Below, one piece after another: positions 1 through 10,594 of a stretch of 64,000 bases of DNA. This DNA is from Topomyia yanbarensis. Its lineage: Eukaryota > Arthropoda > Insecta > Diptera > Culicidae. The stretch covers positions 11,966,001 to 12,030,000 of the forward strand of contig NC_080672.1 in assembly GCF_030247195.1 (NCBI RefSeq), given 5' to 3'. Each line of letters starts with the position of its first letter. Positions within the stretch are counted from its first letter, which is position 1. The notes beneath the pieces are model-generated. The model had not been told where the DNA came from and ran no database searches. It was given only the letters and a program-made list of their open reading frames with translations. The position numbers and the translations under genes were made by a program.

Positions 1-749
1 TAGCGTTCGTTGAGAATGTGCAATACCTTGAGGGCATCTGCCTGAGATGGTCAAGTAGGAGGGAATTGGTTTTGTCGGCCGCATTCTCATTACACGAACG
101 CCGTTGCGAAGTCCCGGGAAGACATTTCTCCAAGTATCTTCCTTAACACTGTCCATCTCTCCGTATTTTGTCATGAGTTGTTCGATAGCGGCGGAACTAG
201 TACGTGGTGCCAGGTCATGTAGCTTTATTTCAATACTGTGATCAATATACGTCGGGATGCTTTTAAAAATACCATTACATTCGAAGACGTGTTTCAAGTT
301 GTTCTGTGAAGCGAATGACTGCTTGACTAATGTTTTTGAACGTAATCAGTACCCCATGACGTAAATGATGGAATTGCACATTATTAACTTCTGCTATGTT
401 GAGCTTCATGTTGCTTCATTTCACGAATCGATTGTCTTACCGGACATTTCGGGAAGTCGACAGCAATACAGTTTATCCTGTTACGGGGTATACTCTTGCT
501 TTGCATTGCCACTCATTGTTTGTTCACGTTTCACACATTAGGTAGAAGGAATCAATTTTTGCTTTTGCAAATAGACAAAGTGGCGGCGTCCGAGTAAATT
601 TCATAACTTGGTCTGCTATATCAGCGGAGCGATTTATAGCTTCTGAACAGAGCAAGATGAGAAACCGGACTGAACCAATCTCATTTCTTCTAGGACCGAA
701 TTTGCGTCGATAATGTTGCCATTCTTGCAATAAATTCCAAGTTCAAAGC
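1..749. other. Unassigned sequence at window edge
   Basis: I recognise no gene or repeat terminus here. A 68-codon minus-strand frame at 524-730 has no family signature and is probably chance. The stretch may be the decayed upstream part of the Jockey-like remnant that follows. Confidence 0.3.
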
Positions 750-1690
750 ATCTACTTCCTCGGGCCCAGATTGGGTTTCTTTGAGTTTTGTCTAAAAGAG
801 CTTCAGCGGGCTTCTTGAACCACTTCGGTGAGTCTTCTTCACTATTTTTATATTCCCTTTCTGCTGGAGTACCGAAACAAGACTATTCGAGCTTAGACCC
901 TGCAAACGCTACATTGCAGAAGCCCAACACGGTTTTTTAGCTAAACGATCTACAACGACCAATTTGGTCTCGTTCACAAGGTATGTACTCGATGGATTCC
1001 CAATCGATGCTAATTTACATCGATCTATTTGCGGCTTTCGACAAAATCAATCATGATTTCGTAATAGCGAAGCAGGACAATCTCGGCATTTATGAACAAC
1101 TGCGCTGGTTTCATTCCTACCTCGATGGAAGGCCCCAAATCAGCATTAAGGACTATTTATCTGCACCATTCCTTGGTACATCCGGCATCCCGCAAGGAAA
1201 CCATTTCGACTCAGTAATATTCCTCCTCTACTTTAATGACAATGATGATCATACAAAGTTACAGGGACTTTTTCCCGCCGCTGAGATGAAATTTTTTCGC
1301 AAATACGAGATACAACGGTTGCCAAATTTTTCAAGAGTGAACTGGACAGCTTTAGTACGTAGTGTTATCGTTCTCCGTATGTTATATAAACATAATGGTT
1401 TTAATCCTGAGTAAATACGCAAATGCGTCACGTTCGCGCGGAAACGCCATCTGATACAGTTTAACTACCATTCCTTCGAATCGAGCATTCCAAGACACTC
1501 CCGCCAAGGATCTCGGTGTCATCGTGGATTCGGGACGAACGTTTACTTTAAACCACATACTTCGTACATCGTGAATGAGGTAACTGGGGTTAATCTTCTG
1601 AATAGCGAAAAACTTTAGGAACGTGTACTGTCTAAAAAGGTTTTATAGTGCGCTGGTTAGATCAACACTGGAATATTAAACTAATAATTC
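750..1690 (+). pseudogene. Degenerate Jockey-clade non-LTR reverse transcriptase
   Basis: A broken reverse transcriptase is readable across several frames. Near 905-960 there is an AEAQHGFLAKRSTTTNLV-like stretch, the usual RT segment before the first catalytic block. A 143-codon frame at 983-1414 carries DLFAAFDKINHD (block with the first catalytic Asp) and GIPQGN (the PQG block). The catalytic xADD block is lost. Around 1500-1560 a shifted frame reads as the KDLGVIVDSGRTF segment that normally follows RT. Several frameshifts and stops make it non-functional. It resembles the copy at 60.5-63.9 kb, so both probably belong to one family. The boundaries are approximate because no termini are visible. 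Confidence 0.75.
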
Positions 1691-1740
1691 AATTTTTTTG
1701 GTCTTTTGGCTTAAGTGCCAATACTTTATTTAGGAGTGGT
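1680..1740. repeat. Short repeat with an inverted copy at 5203-5262
   Basis: The AT-rich segment containing GGTCTTTTGGCTTAAGTGCC recurs in reverse complement at about 5203-5262. At both sites it sits close to a copy of the tRNA-like SINE, which suggests one duplicated composite repeat or two insertions of a composite element. Confidence 0.7.
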
Positions 1741-1990
1741 GGTATCCAACGGGGAAATACGATCGGAAATGGTGAGTGAAGCTAAGCAATCATGTGAAAA
1801 AAAATTCCCCACCCAGAGGCGAGACTCGAACTCGCAACTTTTGAGACTCCGGCCCAATGCACTAACCCTTATGCTATCCCTGGGTATCTAGCGGGGAAAT
1901 TAAATAGATCAAATGTGTTGGGGTGATCAGCTGCCGTTGTGTGTGATTCCTCGCTTTGCAGGCAGGGTACGATCACCATCGCCAGTGGGA
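1741..1990 (-). repeat. tRNA-derived SINE copy 1 (minus), tRNA-like head 1812-1884
   Basis: Reverse-complement copy of a tRNA-related short repeat. Read on the minus strand, 1884 to 1812 forms a 73-nt cloverleaf-like unit with a box A (TAGCATAAGGGTTAGTGC) and a box B around AGTTCGAGTC. The segment at 1741-1811 matches the tail of the copies near 2743-2815 and 5624-5700. About 1945-1990 holds a second box-B-like segment that is clearer in the 5.4 kb copy. The unit was presumably transcribed by RNA polymerase III and copied by a LINE, as is known for tRNA-derived SINEs. I infer a SINE because three copies share the same flanks, which would not hold for a single-copy tRNA gene. Confidence 0.75.
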
Positions 1991-2006
1991 TAATCATATG
2001 TTCTTC

Positions 2007-2640
2007 ATACTATGTTGCGGTTCGGCTTCGCCTCATCAGAAACCGACACTAACGTATTGTCGGAATAGATTAGCGCCGGCTTGACGCAAATCCCTTAAAA
2101 CTAAAACACACTATGTGTTTCAATCAAACGGCTGATCAAACGTGATGTCCCGTTAGAGCAGAAGTTCTGTTTATGCCGATGAGACACAAGTGAAGCCGAA
2201 ACTTGTCTTGGCTTAGCAGGCCTATGCGAAAGCACTATGTTATATTTCACCCTAAGGAGGAAAATTTGGTAAAAACCAAAATTTCTCACTAGGGTGAAAA
2301 TTTGTTGGTATAAACCAGTCTTTGTACAGGAGGGCTTCACTTGTGTCTCATCGGCATAAACAGAACTTCTGCTCTAACGGGACATCACGTTTGATCAGTC
2401 GTTTGATTGAAACACATAGTGTGTTTTAGTTTTAAGGGATTTGCGTCAAGCCGGCGCTAATCTATTCCGACAATACGTTAGTGTCGGTTTCTGATGAGGC
2501 GAAGCCGAAACGCAACATAGTATGAAATAAGGATTTGTGCCCTCCTGTACAAAGACTGGTTTATACCAACAAATTTTCACCCTAGTGAGAAATTTTGGTT
2601 TTTACCAAATTTTCCTCCTTAGGGTGAAATATAGCATAGT
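2007..2640. repeat. Composite palindrome with two interleaved inverted repeats
   Basis: Two inverted pairs alternate. Arm A (about 2007-2195) is the reverse complement of arm A' (about 2336-2525), both containing TCTGATGAGGCGAAGCCG or its complement. Arm B (about 2233-2336) is the reverse complement of B' (about 2540-2640), both containing the TTTTCACCCTAGTGAGAAAT-like block. The order is A-B-A'-B'. Together with the oppositely oriented SINE copies on each side, the whole 1.74-2.82 kb interval is close to a long imperfect palindrome. No transposase is encoded. A foldback or MITE-type element, or an inverted duplication of a repeat, would explain it. Confidence 0.8.
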
Positions 2641-2818
2641 GCATATGTTCTTTCTGGGATGTCACCATACCCAGGGATAGCATAAGGGTTAGTGCATTGG
2701 GCCGGAGTCTCAAAGGTTGCGAGTTCGAGTCTCGCCTCTGGGTGGGGAATTTTTTCACATGATTGCTTAGCTTCATTCACCATTTCCGATCGTTTTTCCC
2801 CGTTGGATACCACCACAC
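2641..2818 (+). repeat. tRNA-derived SINE copy 2 (plus), tRNA-like head 2670-2742
   Basis: Plus-strand copy of the same SINE. The 73-nt head 2670-2742 can be folded as a cloverleaf: acceptor stem CCCAGGG with CTCTGGG, D-stem GCA/TGC, anticodon stem TTGGG/CTCAA with loop CCGGAGT (anticodon position GGA), and T-stem GCGAG/CTCGC with loop TTCGAGT. A short tail ending near TTTTTCCCCGTTGG follows. A GGA anticodon would read serine codons, but the long variable arm of serine tRNAs is absent, so this is not annotated as a tRNA gene. Confidence 0.78.
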
Positions 2819-2819
2819 A

Positions 2820-3900
2820 GTGGGACGAGCCCGGACTTAAGTCCATATATGAAGGTTATGCGATATTCTCAGTAGTATTTTTCTCGTATCAACTGAGCCA
2901 TTAGAGACATTTTCGCGAGATTTTAGGTGATTTGAATGCAAAATGAATTTTTGACAGCTTTTTGAAGGGCATAACTCAAGTGTTTTTTGCATTATTTGAC
3001 CATAGGAACTACATACGGTTATTCTCGTTTTTCAAAGAAACGGTTGATTTTATGAATTGCGTTACTTCACCAAAATAATCCGTGTGATAAAATTACATCG
3101 TAAAATCGCCAAAAATAAGTCACTAGTTGGTTTAGTCAGTGTTTAGATAACTGTTTGTCATGAATTTTTATTGAATTCGAACTTCTAAAGCGATAACAAC
3201 AACGACGCCCGTGAATGCCCGCGATCACACTATGCTCATTCGAAAGCTTTTCATTTTCTCTTTAAAATGAGCCTATGCTAGTTTTGCGAAAACTTGCGAT
3301 AAGCAGTCAAAATTTGAAAAAACTGTGAATGGAGACGCATGGTTATTACTGATATTTAATTTGAATATTCACTTTATGACTAGAATAATGACACTAATTT
3401 ATGCACAGCAATAATAGCATTTAGAGCATGATCTACAAGGGTTTTACTAGTGATCAAGAGTAAGGAGCCGAATGGGAAGTATGGTTTTTAAGTGGTAAAG
3501 GAATTAAGAATGTTTAAAATTCAGTCAATATTTTCAACCATCTGAAATGTGTCATAAAATGTTTCATGAACTATGTTTGCTAACTTACGCAATAACTGTC
3601 AAATTGAGTGAACACAGTTGAGTTCTAGTCATTTGATAAGACTTTTTTTTCGAGTTTGCATAGCGCTGATATAGCTTAAAGGTATGCGATATTACCCTAA
3701 TAAAATAAGACCATTTTTAAATGAACCATTAACGCGAAAAAAGGATTTTGGATTTATTTTAATTTAAGGTATGAAATAAGCAATATAAGCAACTTAAAAC
3801 ACACCTGCGAAAACAAAATCGTTAACCATCTTGTTGATTAGTGAATGTAATCAATATTCCACTAAGACGCTCAAAATGTTTGTTGTGAAAATGAAAAAAA
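2820..3900. other. AT-rich stretch, no gene recognised
   Basis: I see no ORF with family signatures and no repeat termini. The first 40 bases (2815-2850) match, in reverse complement, sequence near 5153-5195, so a repeat edge lies there. Confidence 0.3.
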
Positions 3901-3904
3901 TGGA

Positions 3905-5130
3905 GTTTTCATACCAAGTAACCCACTAATGAATTAAACGTTCCAAAATTAATCGATCACATCTTATTTCATCCTTAAAAATAATATAGTCATTTCTAAA
4001 GCCACATAATGAGAATCAATTCGTTTCAATACGGAAAATAAATTCCAAAATTACAATTGAAAGAAATCTTTATAAAAGACAAAATATTTACTTTTAAGCC
4101 ACTCTAATAAATATTTATTTATTTATTGTCGTCAAACAAGAGTAGACCGTTTTGTTACAACGATAAAATATAGTATACACTTAAAACATAAAATACTAAT
4201 AACTAAACTAAACACTATCTGGTTTACATAGCACTACTTTAGGATGTTCTTTATAAGCGAATAGAATTGAAATATTTTTTTAATTTGCTTTTTGTCATTG
4301 TTAAGTCAATAGCTTCGCAGTGCTTGTTGTAAGTTGCCATCATCTGATTTAATGGTCCAAACTTGGCATAATTTGTACGATAATTGTTTGTTATAAATGT
4401 ATTTCGGATTCGTAACTGCCGGGAAGGCATATAAAAATTAAGTTTAGATAGAAGTTCGACTGAATCAATACGACACGAAATGATATCGTTTAGAAATGAA
4501 ACCATTGCATATTCTCGGCGCTCTTTTAGTGTTTGGATGTTAATGAGCATACAGCGAGCTTTATAAGATGGGAGAGGAAATCGTGTCCAACCTATTTTGC
4601 GAAGTGCAAACAATAAAAATTGCCTTTGTACTGATTCTATTCTTTCTTCATGTGTGATTGAGAAAGGTGACCAAACTATGCTACAATATTCCAGTATTGA
4701 CCTTACATACGAGATGTATAATGTTTTAATTGTATATGGATCATTAAAATTGTAACTAAAACGCTTTATAAATCCAAGCATGTTATTTGCTCTATTGATG
4801 ATTGTGTTGTAATGGTCAATGAATGTAAAGTTAATTTCTATTTTCTATAACCAACATAAGAATTCAGCGTACAAAAATGTCTTTAAAAATTTTTTTAACC
4901 TTCACAGCAAAATAATTATTTTTGAGCCACCCTAATGTATAATAATTTTTTTTGCAGATATTAATATCAAAAACGGTTTAGCACACGAAAATTAATATAC
5001 ACAAATTTTAAGAACGATTTAGAAAAAAAAAAAATTTTTGAGACACCCTAATGAATAGTAAATGTTTATTTTTGAAATGTTTTAATATCGAAAACGAATT
5101 CAACGTACCAAAATTACATAAAGACGTCCT
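3905..5130. repeat. Degenerate satellite-like tandem repeat, about 120 bp period
   Basis: Recurring pieces such as GAGCCACCCTAATG / GAGACACCCTAATG, followed by AT-rich sequence, then TATCRAAAACG and RACGTACCAAAATTA, appear near 3910, 4090, 4920 and 5040. Spacing is roughly 120 bp where neighbouring units are intact. The array is highly diverged and is interrupted by the Jockey 3' fragment at about 4108-4800. No coding potential is seen. Confidence 0.5.
4108..4800 (-). pseudogene. 3' end of a Jockey-clade retrotransposon
   Basis: The minus-strand frame 4781-4251 gives 176 residues matching the C-terminal region after the reverse transcriptase in Jockey-type elements: a SYVRSILEYCSIVWSP motif (LVRS-LEYxSxVWxP is the usual form), an IESVQRQFLLFALR segment, and a LNFYxPSRxLRxRxTF segment. 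The copy near 63.1-63.7 kb shows the same order. On the element's 3' side (4108-4130) lies a TAAA/AATA-type tandem tail, also present after the 63.7 kb copy, so the family probably ends in this short tandem repeat. It is 5'-truncated, as is usual for LINE insertions, and inactive. Confidence 0.82.
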
Positions 5131-5152
5131 ATATGAACCGATACGGAAAAGT

Positions 5153-5270
5153 TTGGACTTTAGTCCACCTTTTGTTCTAAGTCGTGCCACTGTGCACCAG
5201 TCCTAAATAAGGTATTGGCACTTAAGCCAAAAGACCCAAAAAATTGAATTATTAGTTTAATTCGAACGGG
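5153..5270. repeat. Inverted counterpart of repeat pieces at 1.68 and 2.82 kb
   Basis: Bases 5203-5262 are the reverse complement of 1680-1740, and 5153-5195 is similar in reverse complement to 2815-2850. This ties the 1.7-2.8 kb and 5.1-5.7 kb clusters together as rearranged copies of one composite repeat. Confidence 0.65.
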
Positions 5271-5404
5271 CGGGTTCGCTCCCGTCATACCTCTGTTCAC
5301 TGGGCAAGGGACCAGAAATCGACAATCTTCATTAGCTCTGTCACCCACCGAAGTACGATGGGTAATGAACTAAAAATTAGACATCAGACGATTATAAAAA
5401 CCCG

Positions 5405-5700
5405 GGCCTTGGTATCTAGCGGGGAAATTAAATAGATCAAATGTGTTGGGGTGATCAGCTGCCGTTGTGTGTGATTCCTCGCTTTGCAGGCAGGGTTCGA
5501 ACACCGTCGCCAGTGGGATAATCATATGTTCTTTCTGGGATGTCATCATACCCAGGGATAGCATAAGGGTTAGTGCATTGGGCCGGAGTCTCAAAGGTTG
5601 CGAGTTCGTGTCTCGCCTTTGGGTGGGGATTTTTTTTTCACATGATTGCTTAGCTTCACTCACCATTTCCGATCGTTTTTCCCCGTTGGACTGCAATATT
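5405..5700 (+). repeat. tRNA-derived SINE copy 3, most complete; tRNA-like head 5551-5623
   Basis: This copy keeps an upstream part with its own box-B-like sequence (GGGTTCGAACACC near 5495-5507), then the 73-nt tRNA-like unit 5551-5623 with box A and box B, a run of T, and the shared tail ending CCCCGTTGGA near 5691. Two box-B-like motifs in one unit could mean a dimeric SINE with two tRNA-related heads. Compared with copy 2 it carries a change in the T-loop and the acceptor stem. Confidence 0.75.
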
Positions 5701-6465
5701 GTTTTGTTGTTTGGTATCTGTACTACCAGAATGGAGTTGACAGGATCGAGACTGTCTAATGCCGATTCATACAATTTGCTGTTGGACTACCCCCATGGCG
5801 AAAAAGATTTCAACTGGTGAGTTAACAAAATCGTTGTCGGTTACTACAGCTCGATACTCCAGGCTTCCAGAGGGACTGCCCTCGAACCCTGTTCGCCTCG
5901 AACTTACTGTCTGACAGGGTGACTTACTCTACAATCCTCGGATGCTTGGATCTTCCAGACCACAATCGCGCTTTGTCTAATAACTCCACTGCGACTAGCG
6001 TTCAGGAGTCCCAACTCAGGCCGTTAGAGCACTGTTATCGGATTTCAGAGTATTTTTAACAGGGTGGCGACGGTATTTTAGTTCTTCTTGACGAGGGATT
6101 CGATAAAAACTAAAATATTGACCATTCCTAAATGTAACTGGTTTAACCAATCACCATTGGGGCCAAGGGGTATGATGGTGTAGATACAACAAATAATCAA
6201 ATTATTTAGCTAGTGGCGATATCACAATAATAATATTTTCTTTTCGCTTCAGATAGTACGACACAATAAAATAAGAATAGAGTATGAATACTTTCCGGAA
6301 ATTCCTTTGTTGATCACAAAGCAGCACCGAGCGTAATGCTACGAGATATATTTCAAACGGTTGGAAATATAATGCTTAAAGGCACGGAAAGCAAATGTTT
6401 GGATGTAATAACTATGATAACTGGAATTTAAAATGGTGCTCGCTGACGATCTGATTCCACGAGGC
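5701..6465. other. No gene recognised
   Basis: A 117-codon frame runs through the SINE and out to 5820, but it is fortuitous read-through of the repeat. The rest shows no family signature. Confidence 0.3.
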
Positions 6466-6469
6466 GTTC

Positions 6470-6720
6470 TACCGACGTTATCCAAGCGCTGGAAGAGGTG
6501 AGCTCCAGCAAGTTGGATCTACCGAAAGGAAGGTACCGATACAGATCGTGAGTTTTATAAGATCTGTAAGTAACATTAATACATATATTAAATGTATAAT
6601 TCAAGATAGTTCAGTGGATGGTGCTGGGCCTATGGCCTTCGACTGGCATAATCAATTTTTATTGTTTTCATGGACTGTTCGGTAGGTGTATGCTTTACCA
6701 CGGTCGTACGAGGTAGATAG
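6470..6720 (+). repeat. Copy of unclassified coding-like repeat (family X)
   Basis: The stretch with ATCTGTAAGTAACATTAATAC, followed by GGTGCTGGGCCTATGGCCTT and a frame reading GAGPMAFDWH, matches 51249-51390 (AGPVAFDWH) and, in reverse complement, 53384-53680 (ARPVTFDWH). This copy is short and decayed. No known protein family is recognised. Confidence 0.6.
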
Positions 6721-7504
6721 GTTTCTAGTGGAAGAGTTTACTCCAACTAATTTGTCATTCATCCCTAATTTACATTTCATTGTTAGGAAGAACAATCATT
6801 GAACTACGTTTGAAGAATACCACAAGACTATATGGAATGACAACCATCTAGCAGAAGGTTCTACCAAATAATGATGTTTGCACTGATAGTTGATCAGAAT
6901 GAATACGATTTTTAAAATGGAAAAGTTAAAGTAACCTGGGTTTAAGCAACATTCCTTGTCCATCGAATGTGCTGCTAGTTGATAAAAACCGAGACATTAC
7001 TGTATCACCCAAGCGAAAAAGGGATGGACACAGCAAAGAAAACAAAAGTAGTCTAATCAACTTTAGGCTTGAATCGAAAATAGAATCGGTCAAAGTTCAT
7101 ATCGAATTTGTGTTAAGCGCAATTGTTATGTCTTCGGCATGCTATTGAATTGCGGTGATTTGTTCATCCACCATCGAATTTTCTTGCCAATACTAAACTA
7201 ATCGATCTCACTATGTTTACTAGACTGCCGATTTCTTTTCCTTCAAGTGCGACTGTGTGCGTTAACTCGAATTCGATTTGCGAACGAACGAACGACATAC
7301 ATCAGGTATCCATCTACACCGCACCTCCTTCTTCCACCCACTCACCTCACAACACTATACTCTTGCTAGCGATGAGGTGTTGAGTGCGTTTGATGTTGTG
7401 TGCTCTATAGTAGGCCAGGTTTGGTCGCGTCCGAGCGAAGGGGAATATGTAGTATGCCGTGGCGAATGTTTTAACTTCAGTCAGTACACATGTGTAGCAG
7501 CAAA
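6721..7504. other. Unassigned; possible upstream flank of upSET
   Basis: The 7278-7535 frame (85 codons) has no recognisable domain and ends inside the MITE. Composition becomes less AT-rich from about 7240. A promoter for the downstream gene could lie here or after the MITE, but I see no decisive core element. Confidence 0.25.
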
Positions 7505-8637
7505 GGGGCCGTTCATAAACCACGTAGACTCATAGGGGGGACGGGGGGGGTCTGGCAAAAGTCTACGTTTGTCTACGAGGGGGGAGGGGGGTCTTTTAAA
7601 AAGTCTACGTAGACTTTTATTTTTTGTTATTCTCGTATTACTAATTATAAATGAGATTTAAAGAGAGTTGTATTCAATGTATCGGTCTATTCAGTTAGGA
7701 TTAAGTGGATTATTTTTTTATTTATTGATATCGGTGGTTAAAGCAGTAATGTAATTAAAATTCTACAACAAAGAGTTTACTCGAGTTAATCAGTTTCTCT
7801 TGCAATCATTTACACTGATTTCAAAATAATTAAACACCCGTTACATTTTACGTCTTGACCCTACGCAACTCCGTGCAGACCGGCTCTACTATATTTATCT
7901 TCGAAAATATGCGGAGTTAAACTTTGATACTTTACGATAATATTCTCAGGTGATATGGCCATTTATTACATAAGAAATATAAATATATTTTTGGGAAGAT
8001 TTAAATAGCTTCGTTCCCTTAATCACATAAGGCAATTTATATTGTCTTATTATCTTAGAAATATTGAAATTTGTTCACGAAAATTAAAATTTGTGTGCAT
8101 GTTTAGTTTATTATTTTAGTCTAGATGATAGTACACACCTACAGTATTATTTTGTAATTGTTTCTCATAATTTAACAATTTTGAATGCACTAATAAGGCT
8201 CAAGAAGTGTTTATCAATTTTGCATTGTTGGTGTAGGTAGCACTTCGGTCAAAATTTGAACTAGTTATAGCAATATATCTTTTTACATATACTTGAGTTA
8301 CTAATCTTGAAAAGAAGTATTCCGCTACACAAACGTTGGAAAGCACCTTGAATTGGGTATTAATTGATTTGATCAATCATAGACAAAAACCAATGTAAAA
8401 ACCTTTCTTTAATATTTTAAAAGCTTGAAATAAATTTGAACACTAATTTTTAATCGAACATTATAATGTGCTTCTTGCTAATTTCACATTTCCCGCGAAT
8501 AAAAAAAATAAAAGTCTACGTAGACTTTTGGCGTGGGGGGGGGGGGGGGGTTGCTAAAAGTCTACTAAGGTCTACTAGGGGGGAGGGAGGGGTTAAAAAT
8601 TCTCAAATTTCGGTCTACGTGGTTTATGAACGGTCCC
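7505..8637. mobile_element. MITE-like element with GTCTACG subterminal repeats
   Basis: The termini are inverted repeats: left GGGGCCGTTCATAAACCACG and right, in reverse complement, GGGACCGTTCATAAACCACG. Inside each end there are repeats of AAAGTCTACGTAGAC and long G runs (7537-7590 and 8533-8590). Flanking AAA/AAAG on both sides could be a 3-4 bp target-site duplication. The 1.1 kb interior is AT-rich and has no transposase. It is a non-autonomous DNA element of undetermined superfamily. Confidence 0.8.
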
Positions 8638-10241
8638 AAAGAGGTTGTTCGAATTCTGCCCTTGCTCTAATACTACACTCCCATAGTACGTGCCATGGCA
8701 CACGATGGTCCCTCACTAGTACTACTACGATGGGGGAGCCGCCGCCAGTGCGCCAGCTATAGCGGGACTGGTTTCGGAACAGCGAACCGAGTAGTGAGCT
8801 TCTATCGAGAGGAAATGAAATAATTTTTAAGGAAGGATAGAATGCGCATGTTTATTTTTTTCTTCTCTTGTTTACTCGCCTGCTTTGTGATATTTTTTTT
8901 CTGTTCGACACATACAATACACTCGAGAGCGCGCGCTCTGCCTACTGACTGGAAGAGGTGTGAGTTTGGAAAAAATGGAATTTTTGTCTGGGTAGCTTGC
9001 TCTGTTGAACATTGTATTTTATCAGCTTATTTTTTTCAAATACATATTAGAGTAATCATCATGCAAATGTTAACAGTGAATAAATATGAATAGTATTTTA
9101 AAACTAAATCTTTTATTGTTGTTAAAATAATTTAACTTTTCGAATTTAATATTCCCAATAAACGATTAATGGATTAGAAGTAGTCTCATATCAGAACTGG
9201 TACGAGCTACCAGGAGAGGGTTGTTGCATCATGAGCGTCCGTCGACGGCCTTCAACTTTCATATTATCTGTTAGTTGGATATGCAAGCCATTTCTATCCA
9301 ACGGTGTACGTGTCAGATTGAACTTTGCTTCGTTCCATCAAACACAAAGGCAGTTTTTTGTCGTTTCGCCATTCGTGTATGCGTACACATCTCGCATATT
9401 TTGCATGCTACTGATGTTATTGTTCTTATTCAACGATTCTGCTACGTATGTTTTTTGATTATGACTTCCAAAAAGAAACAGAATTCGCGATATTATGCAG
9501 TTCCGCGCTGTTTTTCTGCTACCACTACTTGGCCTGAAATAATAAAATATCGTGTAAACGTTTGCTTCGCTTCATTTTTTAGTTGCCCAACGAACCACAT
9601 CATACGCACACATACGCTGTTTCCACGTATGGAGTTCTTCCACTGGTTTGGAGAGAATCTGCTAAATCTTGCCAGGCGAAGAGTTTCAAAGAGAGCAAAA
9701 TTGTTTATGCTTCTGAGATGAAGTTGGAAGTGAAAGATCACTGTGCTAACTACATTGGAAGACAACAACAACAACAACAGCAACGATAATAACAAAGAAA
9801 CATCTTCGTGACTTTGGTAGGGGCGAAAATGATCGAAACGAGCAAGACAAAAAAGGCCAGAGTCGCTGCAGTTAGGTATAATGTAAACTCCCTTTCCGCC
9901 GCCATCGTCATTTTTCTTGCGCGATGGCCAAAACGAAAACTGAACGGCATTCGCATTTACTTGCCTGTTTGTAATATGAAACGATTGAGCAATGAAGTAT
10001 ACTTCTGTCTGCCTAGTGAAACACAGATACATGCAGATGTGCCTTCTTATATTTTGGAAAGTACCTACGCGAAACAGACTCGAGCTTACAAAATCGAAAA
10101 GCGGACATTTTATGCATTTTTTCTCCTCACTCTGTTACATTCTCTTACTGAATAATCCTTTACATTGGTCCCCCGTCAAGGTCACAGTACTGTTTCGGTC
10201 GCAAAACACATTAATTGAAACTATATTTATTCTACTTACAG
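8638..10241 (+). other. Presumed 5' noncoding region / intron upstream of upSET
   Basis: This 1.6 kb has only chance frames, including a long minus-strand one over a CAA/CAG microsatellite at 9762-9790. A good splice acceptor (TATTTATTCTACTTACAG, ending 10241) closes the stretch, so a 5'-UTR intron probably ends there. The donor and the transcription start were not located. Confidence 0.35.
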
Positions 10242-10260
10242 AATCTCAGGAACTCCTGAT

Positions 10261-10440
10261 ATGAACCACTTTGTCATGGCCGTTATGTCAGTACCAGTTT
10301 GGAACACTAGAGGCCAACCAACAATTCAAAGCATAGGTGATCCTCCCTCGACAAGCACAACAGAGCGTAATCCAGTAGCAGCGACAGACGCAGATAAGTT
10401 AGTAATAACCTTTCCGCCTGGCCGTATCGCCGCCATATAG
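10261..10440 (+). CDS. 59-codon ORF upstream of upSET (uORF or alternative N-terminal exon)
   Basis: An ATG 19 bases after the acceptor at 10241 opens a 59-codon frame ending at TAG 10438-10440. The peptide starts MNHFVMAVMSVPVWNTRG and ends FPPGRIAAI. It has three in-frame ATGs near its start. It lies 154 bases upstream of the main upSET ATG in a different frame, so on an unspliced leader it would act as an upstream ORF and reduce translation of upSET. An internal donor (GTTAGT near 10397) could instead make it part of an alternative first exon, but the joins I tried to the acceptor at 10538 stop quickly. No known domain is recognised. The mixed, protein-like composition is the reason to list it. 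Confidence 0.4.
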   Translation: MNHFVMAVMSVPVWNTRGQPTIQSIGDPPSTSTTERNPVAATDADKLVITFPPGRIAAI

Positions 10441-10594
10441 ATTCGTGAGCAGAGACAAGCAGGCGCTTAGGAGAAAGGTATCCTCGACACTGTATGTCAA
10501 TTTGACGAACATATTGTGATACCGATTTCCGTTACAGGTGTTATCTCGTTTTATTTGAAGAACTATTTGATGTGACTCGTATATTATATTGAAG

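Noticed and set aside
2670..2742. A functional tRNA-Ser(GGA) gene
   Set aside because: The fold is plausible, but three copies share non-tRNA flanks and tails, and the serine-type long variable arm is missing. A SINE is more likely.
7278..7535. 85-codon plus frame before the MITE
   Set aside because: No recognisable domain, and its end lies in MITE sequence.
9493..10032. 179-codon minus-strand frame upstream of upSET
   Set aside because: It runs over a CAA/CAG microsatellite (a Leu run on this strand), has no domain, and lies in presumed leader or intron DNA.
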